Shown: piece after piece, positions 26,396 through 33,019 of the stretch
How positions within the stretch are numbered: the stretch's first letter is position 1
Layout: every line of letters starts with the position of its first letter
Source: Chryseobacterium rhizoplanae
Lineage (GTDB): Bacteria; Bacteroidota; Bacteroidia; Flavobacteriales; Weeksellaceae
Length of the DNA: 64,000 nt
Assembly: GCF_900182655.1 (NCBI RefSeq)
Contig: NZ_FXTC01000010.1
Coordinates: 1 to 64,000, forward strand
Reading direction: 5' to 3'
Notes under the pieces: generated by a model
What the model was told of the DNA's origin: nothing
The model's database searches: none
The model's input: the letters and a program-made list of their open reading frames with translations, nothing else
Program-made: the position numbers and the translations under genes

Positions 26396-27252
26396 TTTTT
26401 CTTAAATTTATCTTTTCTGATTTTAGATGAATGTTTTATACTGGGAAGTCCAATACTTTTTCGGTTGCGATTAATCCGGATAGAATCCTGATCACTATTC
26501 CGTAAGCTGTATCGCACAGCAGTATTTCTATAATAATCATATGTGTCAGACATTAAGGCATATTCTTGAGGAGAACAATTACCAGATTTCACATATTCTA
26601 ATAATTTTTTTCTGAATTCGGGATATTTTTTTGAAGCAATCATATGACTTAGCAATGTAGGCATGGCAATGAAAACATCATTGTTTCCTAATCTACCTAT
26701 TTTTTGTCCATCAGGAAACCCATATTTTTTGAATGTCCAGAAAAAGAGATCTGCATTTTTTTCAATATTCTTAGTTACAAGGGCTATGTTATCTGGTCTT
26801 CCTTCCTGGTCACGAGTCATTGCAATACTGAAGGAATCTATTAATGTTTTGTTCAGGCTGTTTTTCCAGTCAGCTACTTTTTGATCTACCTCCAGACTAT
26901 CTATTCCATATTTTTTGCAAAGCGGATAAAGGTTTTTATAATCATGACCATAAGGAGCTACCAATGTAATAAGCTTGAATAAACTCTTTCTTCCCCCAAA
27001 ATTTTTATTATGCTGATCTGCAAGTGTAATATAAGTTTTATATTCTTCAGTAAGCTCTTGGTTTTTAGGATCATATTTCTGAAACAATCTTTTGAATTTT
27101 TTTATGGCTTTTTCAGGCTTGTTGGCCATTCTATAAATACTGTCTATCTCATTTACTTTGCTGTAATAAATAATATAATTCACTTCCCGATTTTTACATG
27201 ATAAGAAAGATATCAATATAAATAATAAGACATAATAAGTATATTTTTTCAT
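26392..27252 (-). CDS. DUF6624-like lipoprotein (copy 2)
   Basis: The 286-residue paralogue of the 24397 gene has lipobox FLSC (Cys near residue 19). It shares the block VNEIDSIYRMANKPEKAIK, FGGRKSLFKLITLVAP, the RDQEGRPD motif, YGFPDGQKIG, LLEYVKSGNCSPQEYA and the ending NRNRKSIGLPSIKH. The catalytic-looking Asp-Gln-x-x-Arg is conserved in both. It is the first gene after the attenuator that follows the precursor, and overlaps the ATP-grasp gene by 4 bp. The two lipoproteins flank the ligase gene, so the pair probably arose by duplication within the operon. Function is unknown. Confidence 0.75.
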   Translation of the reverse strand: MKKYTYYVLLFILISFLSCKNREVNYIIYYSKVNEIDSIYRMANKPEKAIKKFKRLFQKYDPKNQELTEEYKTYITLADQHNKNFGGRKSLFKLITLVAPYGHDYKNLYPLCKKYGIDSLEVDQKVADWKNSLNKTLIDSFSIAMTRDQEGRPDNIALVTKNIEKNADLFFWTFKKYGFPDGQKIGRLGNNDVFIAMPTLLSHMIASKKYPEFRKKLLEYVKSGNCSPQEYALMSDTYDYYRNTAVRYSLRNSDQDSIRINRNRKSIGLPSIKHSSKIRKDKFKKK

Positions 27253-27299
27253 ATGCTCATTAAGGAGTTATTAGGACATTAATTTTGAATAATGAAAAA

Positions 27300-27316
27300 G
27301 GAGGGCAATGCCCTCC
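27300..27316 (-). terminator. Attenuator hairpin after the RiPP precursor
   Basis: GGAGGGC (27300-27306) pairs with GCCCTCC (27310-27316) around a 3-nt loop. On the minus strand it is followed by TTTTTC. It lies 13 bp after the precursor stop and 47 bp before the next start, so partial termination would make more precursor than enzyme. Confidence 0.65.
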
Positions 27317-27329
27317 ATATTCTATAGCA

Positions 27330-27539
27330 TTAGTTTACTGATTGTGTTGGACTACATACGGTAATTCTACCTATATATTTCCCTCCCGGCTCAGTATAGG
27401 TATCATATTCTATACAGCCTTCTCCAACAGAAACGTTAGATTGAACATTATAGCTGCCTCCTTGAATTGTTTTAAGATCTTTCAACTTTTTGTTTTCCAA
27501 AGAAGAGAAGCCTCCCTTCATTCCATTTAATTTTTTCAT
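27330..27539 (-). CDS. RiPP precursor peptide with double-glycine leader
   Basis: The 69-residue peptide has a basic leader, MKKLNGMKGGFSSLENKKLK, followed by DLKTIQGG (Gly27-Gly28). This matches the Bacteroidota GG-type leader class. The predicted 41-residue core starts at Ser29 and is rich in hydroxyl and acid residues (Ser29, Thr47, Thr49, Thr60, Ser63 with Glu40, Glu44, Asp46, Glu50). Those are the partners an ATP-grasp ligase would join. Two cysteines, Cys42 and Cys62, are also present. It is the first gene of the operon, followed by an attenuator hairpin. No C39 peptidase or ABC exporter is adjacent. Confidence 0.82.
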   Translation of the reverse strand: MKKLNGMKGGFSSLENKKLKDLKTIQGGSYNVQSNVSVGEGCIEYDTYTEPGGKYIGRITVCSPTQSVN

Positions 27540-28408
27540 TGTGATAATTTTTAAGATTAAGAATCATTTGTGTCATATAAACCCTGACATTGGGATTGAA
27601 TACTTCACCTATTTTTTTGTACTGTACACATACAATGGAAATACGTAAAATGTATTCCGTCAACGTTGATGTTTTCAAATCTATAAATATTCATTTCACT
27701 TCAGTGGGATAAAATATGTAAGTGATTTGCTTATTTTATGTACAAACATGCATATTCAGATTGTACCTGTATCAGAAGGTTGGGTGAAATATTTCAAATA
27801 TTGAAAAGTATAAAGTGAAGTCTGGAAATGTTATGAAAGCTTAGGAATATAATAGCCTATTGTAGAGTAAGATATTCTATTGTACAATACGGTGGAATAA
27901 ATGGATTTAACATTAGAAATCACATGATCATTCATTCATTTTGAAAGAAATTTGTATGTTTCTAAGGATGTTTTTTGTGGAAAAAGTACTGGTTTTGAAT
28001 GAAAATAATCTGAAAAACGTGTTGCTTTTATATCCTTTCACCATCTAAGTAATTGTGTTCAATCATAAAAATGACTTTTTTTAGTTTAGTCCGGTAAGTT
28101 TTTGTGATTTAAAGTATAGCGGTGAAATGTAGTTACAGTTTACAAATTAAATACCCTGCAAAAAGTCTGAAATCATATTTTAATTTATACCGGACTTCTT
28201 TTTTAATCGGTATTTGGTCATTCTATATTTTCCCACTCTTGCATCAAAAGAAACAGAGGTATCTGCAGAAATAATCTAAATACTCACTGTGAAACTATAA
28301 ATTAGAATAGCTATAATCATGAATTTGGCTATACTTATAAAGAATATAAGGTGCTGATTTGACAGGATAAAGGTAATTTTACCGCCCATTTTAAAAAAGA
28401 AAAGAAGG
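27540..28408. other. 869-bp AT-rich region without a credible gene
   Basis: It separates the divergent RiPP operon and the DUF4303 gene. Apart from the TAGATTTG box and an inverted repeat (AGTCCGGTA at 28088-28096 with TACCGGACT at 28188-28196), I see nothing. A 68-codon minus-strand frame at 27472-27678 overlaps the precursor and is not credible. It is longer than most spacers here, which suggests decayed genes or unseen RNA. Confidence 0.5.
27676..27683 (-). promoter_or_regulatory. -7 element TAGATTTG for the RiPP operon
   Basis: It is an exact TAnnTTTG match on the minus strand, 136 nt upstream of the precursor ATG. The long leader is unlike most genes in the window; a closer weaker promoter cannot be excluded. 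Confidence 0.4.
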
Positions 28409-28942
28409 ATGGATTTTGAAATTTTGAAACAGCAGATAGAAGATGCTGCTAAGAAAGCTTTTTTAGAAGTGTATGAAAAGCATGGAGCAGAAGGGGTTTA
28501 CAGCTTTGCATTGTACAGTGATGAAGGTGCAATGACAGTATGTCCTGCAGCCAATACCATAAAAGTACTGGAAACGGCAGATGAGGAGGATGCTCTTTAT
28601 TATAAATATGAACCGGCAGAGTGGACCTATGAAATGGAAGGAGCTGATGAAGAGTTCAATGAAATCTGTACTCAGCTGAGAGCAGAACTGGATCAACATG
28701 AAGATGATGATCAATGGTTTGAAGGTTTCCAGGCTAAATTGTATTCGGCTTGCATCGAAGTGTTGGAAAAACTTAAAAATGAGAACTTTTTCACAAAGAT
28801 TACAGGCAAAGATATTTTCTTGATTTTCACGGTCTCAGATTATGAGTTTGAGATGGAAGAGCTGAAAAATCTTGTTGTAAGACTTAATAATAATGAATAC
28901 AGAAGTGAATATCTGAACTGGATGGCTACCTGGGGCAATTAA
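28409..28942 (+). CDS. DUF4303 protein
   Basis: The 177-residue acidic cytosolic protein matches the DUF4303 layout. An N-terminal helix (FEILKQQIEDAAKKAFLEVY) leads into GVYSFALYSDEGAMTVCPAANT, then the W-rich EPAEWTYEMEGADEEFNEI, and a C-terminal region with DIFLIFTVSDYEFE and LNWMATWGN. The family is functionally unassigned and is often met near SMI1/KNR4-type immunity genes, but no toxin is next to this copy. It has a purine-rich run just before the ATG. Confidence 0.75.
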   Translation: MDFEILKQQIEDAAKKAFLEVYEKHGAEGVYSFALYSDEGAMTVCPAANTIKVLETADEEDALYYKYEPAEWTYEMEGADEEFNEICTQLRAELDQHEDDDQWFEGFQAKLYSACIEVLEKLKNENFFTKITGKDIFLIFTVSDYEFEMEELKNLVVRLNNNEYRSEYLNWMATWGN

Positions 28943-29088
28943 AAGAATGACGAATTAAAAAAACACTTTAAATATATACATATGAAGCCCGATAAAATAA
29001 TTGTCTCAGAAGCCTCTTATCAATCACAGTCTCTAAAAGCATAATAATCATATCAGTAGCCAAAAATTAAACAACAATTATATTAATT

Positions 29089-29568
29089 ATGAACAACTAC
29101 AAATTTTATAAACAAGAAGGAAATCAATATATTTTTAAAAACCAGCCGGTATTTGTATCTGTGCTTTGTATTATCTTCCTGATTGTAGCAGCATTGCTCT
29201 TTAACAGCGTAAGAACTCTTAGCTATGTTATCATTGCTGTGGTAGCACTTATTCTGGTTAATTTTTTCACCAAGAAATTCATCATTGATATGGATCGCAT
29301 GACAATTACAGGAAAACACACCATTTTTGTTCCGGCAAGAACCTATCCGATAGATAACTTCAGAAATTTTCATGTACTGGCAACAAAATACATGGGTTTT
29401 ATCACCACAAATGTAATGCTGTCGATGTATTTTGAAGTGAATGGCAAAGAAAAACAGCTTACAATAGGCCAGGCTCTTACCCAAAAAGGAATACAAAAGA
29501 TGGTGAATGAAACAGAAGATATTATGAACATTAATAATCCTGAGAATGGATATCAGAGACCGCTATAA
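29089..29568 (+). CDS. Hypothetical two-TM protein with PH-like tail
   Basis: The 159-residue protein has two adjacent membrane helices, at about residues 22-40 and 44-60. A strand-rich cytosolic tail follows (FIIDMDRMTITGKHTIFVPA, then FRNFHVLATKYMGFITTNVM) that could be a bacterial PH-like fold. No family is recognised. Its last 23 bp overlap the next gene, which has the same layout, so the two are co-translated paralogue-like partners. Confidence 0.65.
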   Translation: MNNYKFYKQEGNQYIFKNQPVFVSVLCIIFLIVAALLFNSVRTLSYVIIAVVALILVNFFTKKFIIDMDRMTITGKHTIFVPARTYPIDNFRNFHVLATKYMGFITTNVMLSMYFEVNGKEKQLTIGQALTQKGIQKMVNETEDIMNINNPENGYQRPL

Positions 29569-30067
29569 GTTTGAAGAAAACGGAAGTGAAATAAGCTTTA
29601 TGCCCAACTACAACTTCCTGCGTACTTTGGTATGGTGGCTGGCATTGGGTGTCATTGCACTTCCTGTAATCCTATATTATTTTAAGGGTAAAACTTCCGG
29701 AGATCAGTTTAAAATGGCAATGGGACTATGGACAATTTATATGATCTATTTCCTGTTTGATCTGCTTTTCAGGGTTCCTGTGAAATATATTTTTGATAAA
29801 TCAGAGAGGTGTATATACAGAAAACTTTTACTGTCTAAAAAGCTTATGAACTTTGATGAAATGACTTATTTTATCAATGATGAGAGAGGAGGATACTATT
29901 ATTCAATTGGGAAAAAAAGAAATCAGTTTGTAAAAAACTACAGAATCAGCAATTATTTTTCAGGGTCAAAAGCTTCCGGTAGAAGAGAAGGAGAGTATAT
30001 TGAGAAAATACTATGTCCTATTTTGAACGCCGTTGGAATTCCTTTAAACCAGCAATCAGAACAATAA
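29546..30067 (+). CDS. Hypothetical two-TM protein, partner of the preceding gene
   Basis: The 173-residue protein starts within the end of the preceding gene (23-bp overlap, different frame). It has two membrane helices (about residues 26-45 and 60-78), then KYIFDKSERCIYRKLLLSKK, which is the same helix-hairpin plus strand-rich tail as its neighbour. The tail is more basic. Co-translation suggests a heteromeric membrane complex. Function is unknown. Confidence 0.65.
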   Translation: MDIRDRYKFEENGSEISFMPNYNFLRTLVWWLALGVIALPVILYYFKGKTSGDQFKMAMGLWTIYMIYFLFDLLFRVPVKYIFDKSERCIYRKLLLSKKLMNFDEMTYFINDERGGYYYSIGKKRNQFVKNYRISNYFSGSKASGRREGEYIEKILCPILNAVGIPLNQQSEQ

Positions 30068-30103
30068 TAATGAAGGATAAAAACTAATACAATGAAGAAT
30101 GGG

Positions 30104-30176
30104 TGTATAACCATTCCCCTCCTCCGGAGGGGTGGCAAAAATTCAAAGAATTTTTGACGGGGTGGTCTATAACGTA
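30104..30176. repeat. Compound hairpin repeat element
   Basis: Two hairpins lie nested in a longer imperfect palindrome. CCCCTCC-TCCG-type arms sit at about 30117-30132, AAAAATTC/GAATTTTT arms at about 30138-30156, and TATAACCATTCCCC near the start pairs loosely with GGGGTGGTCTATA near the end. Elements of this pattern are, to my recollection, dispersed in related genomes. Only this copy is seen in the window. Confidence 0.55.
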
Positions 30177-30181
30177 ATTAC

Positions 30182-30220
30182 AAAAACTCCGGCGGTTTCT
30201 TCGAAACCGCCGGAGTTTTT
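30182..30220. terminator. Strong bidirectional terminator
   Basis: A perfect 18-bp GC-rich stem (30182-30199 with 30203-30220) has a tight TTC loop and A/T tracts. It lies between convergent genes ending at 30067 and 30237. Confidence 0.9.
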
Positions 30221-30236
30221 CTATTATAATAGCTTC

Positions 30237-31181
30237 TTAAGCTAAAATTCTCTTTACAGCTTCTTTCACTGCAGCAGCATCAATTTTATACTTTTTCATC
30301 AATTCTGCTGGTGTTGCAGACTCTCCGAAAGTATCACTTACCGCTACAAATTCCTGTTTTGTAGGTCTTTTTCTTGCAAGCATACCTGCAACAGATTCTC
30401 CTAAACCACCAAGGTAGTTGTGCTCCTCAGCTGTTACAATTTTACCTGTTTTTTCAACAGATTTCAGAATGATCTCTTCGTCAAGAGGCTTAATCGTGTG
30501 GATGTTGATTACCTCACAAGAAATACCTTCTTTCTCAAGCTCATCTGCAGCTACAAGAGATTCCCATACAAGGTGCCCAGTTGCAACAATCGTTACATCA
30601 GTACCTTCCTGAAGCATAATTCCTTTTCCGATTTCGAAAGGCATATCTTCCGGAATGAATACAGGAACTACCGGTCTCCCGAATCTTAAATATACAGGAC
30701 CTTCAAAATCTGCAATCGCCAGAGTAGCAGCTTTGGTCTGGTTATAATCACAAGTATTGATCACTGTCATTCCAGGAAGCATTTTCATCATACCGATATC
30801 TTCAAGAACCTGATGAGTAGCTCCATCTTCTCCTAAAGTAAGACCTGCGTGAGAAGCACAGATTTTTACATTCTTGTTAGAATAAGCGATAGACTGACGG
30901 ATCTGGTCATATACTCTTGAAGTAGAAAAGTTAGCAAAAGTTCCTGTGAAAGGAATTTTCCCTGTAATGCTAAGACCTGCAGCCATTCCCATCATGTTTG
31001 CTTCTGCAATCCCTATCTGGAAGAATCTTTCCGGAGCCTTCTCAATGAATTTCTCCATTTTCAAAGAACCGATAAGGTCTGCACAAAGTGCTACTACATT
31101 AGGATTTTTGTCCGCCAGTTCTGCTAATCCTGCTCCGAATCCTGAACGAGTGTCCTTTTTTTCTGTATATGTATATTTCAT
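30237..31181 (-). CDS. Transketolase, C-terminal subunit
   Basis: The 314-residue protein holds the pyrimidine-binding and C-terminal domains of transketolase. It has RSGFGAGLAELADKNPNVVAL at the start, ASHAGLTLGEDGATHQVLED in the active-site region and the late HNYLGGLGESVA. It works with the N-terminal half encoded just upstream to transfer two-carbon units in the pentose phosphate pathway. The split is by two separate genes 30 bp apart, not by a frameshift: each half has a proper start and stop. Confidence 0.92.
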   Translation of the reverse strand: MKYTYTEKKDTRSGFGAGLAELADKNPNVVALCADLIGSLKMEKFIEKAPERFFQIGIAEANMMGMAAGLSITGKIPFTGTFANFSTSRVYDQIRQSIAYSNKNVKICASHAGLTLGEDGATHQVLEDIGMMKMLPGMTVINTCDYNQTKAATLAIADFEGPVYLRFGRPVVPVFIPEDMPFEIGKGIMLQEGTDVTIVATGHLVWESLVAADELEKEGISCEVINIHTIKPLDEEIILKSVEKTGKIVTAEEHNYLGGLGESVAGMLARKRPTKQEFVAVSDTFGESATPAELMKKYKIDAAAVKEAVKRILA

Positions 31182-31211
31182 TTTTATTGTATTAATCGAG
31201 ATGTTAAGATA

Positions 31212-32063
31212 TTAGTAATCAGCCGGAGCTTCTAGGTACAATTGCTTGAATGCTGTTTCTAGCTGCTCATCATTAGGAGCTTTACCATGCCATGCATGAG
31301 ATCCCATCATGTAATCAACCCCGTAACCCATTTCTGTATGAAGAAGGATGGCTACCGGCTTCCCTTTTCCGGTTTCTGTTTTTGCTTTCTCAAGGATTGC
31401 AATCACAGCTTCAAGATCATTACCGTTCTTTTCTTCCAAAACAATCCATCCGAATGCTTCAAGTTTAGCATGAAGATTTCCTAAGCTTAATACATCATCT
31501 GTATCCCCGTCAATCTGACGTCCGTTGTAATCAATAGTAGAGATGATATTATCTACTTTTTTAGCAGAAGCATACATCAATGCTTCCCAAACCTGACCTT
31601 CCTGAAGTTCACCATCTCCGTGAAGAGTGTAAACAAGAGATTGATCACCATCTAATTTCTTACCCTGAGCCACACCCAGCGCTACAGAAAGTCCCTGTCC
31701 AAGAGAACCTGAAGCAATTCTCACTCCCGGAAGTCCCTCATGAGTAGTCGGGTGCCCCTGTAACCTTGAATCTAATTTTCTGAAAGTACTCAGCTCTTCA
31801 ACAGGGAAGAACCCGAATCTTGCCAAAGTAGAATAGAATACCGGAGAAATATGTCCGTTTGATAGATAAAAATGATCTTCATTTTTGCCTTCCATTGTGA
31901 AAGGAAGTTTATAGTTCATTACCTTTCCATAAAGGGCTGTGAAGTATTCTGTACAACCTAAACTTCCGCCCGGGTGTCCTGAATTTACAGCATGAACCAT
32001 TCTTAAAATGTCTCTTCTGATCTGCGTAGTAAGAGATTTTAGCTCTTCAATACTTTTACTCAT
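31212..32063 (-). CDS. Transketolase, N-terminal subunit (TPP-binding)
   Basis: The 283-residue protein carries the thiamine-diphosphate domain. The substrate/TPP motifs are AVNSGHPGGSLGCTEYFTAL near residue 24, GSLGQGLSVALG near 117 and the metal-binding GDGELQEGQVWEALMYA near 149, with the following D-Y-N-G-R-Q-I-D-G. The order N-subunit then C-subunit on the minus strand, 30 bp apart, is the known two-gene transketolase arrangement. The start overlaps no other gene. Confidence 0.92.
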   Translation of the reverse strand: MSKSIEELKSLTTQIRRDILRMVHAVNSGHPGGSLGCTEYFTALYGKVMNYKLPFTMEGKNEDHFYLSNGHISPVFYSTLARFGFFPVEELSTFRKLDSRLQGHPTTHEGLPGVRIASGSLGQGLSVALGVAQGKKLDGDQSLVYTLHGDGELQEGQVWEALMYASAKKVDNIISTIDYNGRQIDGDTDDVLSLGNLHAKLEAFGWIVLEEKNGNDLEAVIAILEKAKTETGKGKPVAILLHTEMGYGVDYMMGSHAWHGKAPNDEQLETAFKQLYLEAPADY

Positions 32064-32120
32064 TATGTCTGATTTATTTGAACGCGAATTTACAATTTTT
32101 TACCGGCTTATGGAAATGCA

Positions 32121-32148
32121 AAAATCCGGATCTGAAACCCCGGATTTT
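32121..32148 (-). terminator. Terminator of the 32174 gene
   Basis: AAAATCCGG (32121-32129) pairs with CCGGATTTT (32140-32148); T tracts follow on the minus strand. Confidence 0.75.
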
Positions 32149-32173
32149 AATTAATTTGAATTTTTTTCCGCTT

Positions 32174-32692
32174 TTAACAGCCTTCATTGAGGTAAACAGA
32201 GATTTCGGTTACTATATTATTAATGAATTTAAAGCTTAACATCGTTCCTGCCTGGCTGTCTTCAATATTAAAATAACCGGAATCTTTGATGGGTTTGCTA
32301 TTGTCATCCCAATCCGGACGTACACTGAAGTTGGGATAATTTCTGTAAGCATTAATAAGGTCATCTCTGGTGCTTCCAACCCCGATTCCGCTTTTGGTTT
32401 TAAATTTTTTACTCTTTGTTGTCATGTAAGTAACAGAAGGAACACTCGGATTGGCTTCATTAATATAATTGTCGAAAAGATCAATCTGGATGATTTCTCC
32501 ATTATACTTTACATTATTTTTTTTCTCCCCACCAGAGTTCGTAAGTTTTGTTCCAGCAATTTTTTCAGCCTCCACCTTGGGCATAAAGACTTTAAAAGGT
32601 CCGATTCTTAATGTTGACACCTCAAAATTTTCCTGAGCATTCATAAATGCGAATGTTAATGAAAACATGAAGATTGAGATAATTTTTTTCAT
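32174..32692 (-). CDS. Secreted hypothetical protein
   Basis: The 172-residue protein has a clear signal peptide (MKKIISIFMFSLTFAFMNAQ). The mature part begins ENFEVSTLRIGPFKVFMPKVEAE and has a repeated strand-turn-helix pattern. GIGVGSTRDDLINAYRNYP in the middle is reminiscent of small periplasmic proteins in which a G-x-T-xx-x-L/V-xx-x-Y/L motif recurs. It ends in Cys. The family was not recognised. It is monocistronic with its own terminator. Confidence 0.65.
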   Translation of the reverse strand: MKKIISIFMFSLTFAFMNAQENFEVSTLRIGPFKVFMPKVEAEKIAGTKLTNSGGEKKNNVKYNGEIIQIDLFDNYINEANPSVPSVTYMTTKSKKFKTKSGIGVGSTRDDLINAYRNYPNFSVRPDWDDNSKPIKDSGYFNIEDSQAGTMLSFKFINNIVTEISVYLNEGC

Positions 32693-33019
32693 AGTTTTTT
32701 AATTTCTGTTTCTTTTTATTTTGTTGGATTTTTGAATGGATTTATATCATTCGGATCAAAGATAATTAAAATATAAAAGTCTATAAAATTAGTTATTTTA
32801 ATAAAGGAAATTTACTTATTGAGTAGAATGCTTTGTGGTAGCTTGATTATTGATTTTTTACTACTGAATATTATTTTTTTTTGAATTTTAGTATATAATA
32901 TTTGAATAAATTTAATTAATTTTATAATTCAAGATTATTTGAATTATAAACCTTTAACTGGTTATTTTTTAGTTTATGGTCTTGTTATTTGAATTAATAA
33001 AAATTACATACCATTATAT
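32693..33019. other. 327-bp AT-rich divergent region
   Basis: It separates the 32174 gene and the metalloprotease. It is extremely AT-rich (many T tracts), with no clear TAnnTTTG box on the plus strand and no ORF. Confidence 0.45.

Noticed and set aside
27472..27678. 68-codon minus-strand frame over the precursor start
   Set aside because: It overlaps the precursor gene in another frame and crosses its likely leader; no family features.
30237..32063. Possible frameshifted transketolase
   Set aside because: Each half has its own start and stop with a 30-bp gap, which is the known two-subunit arrangement.
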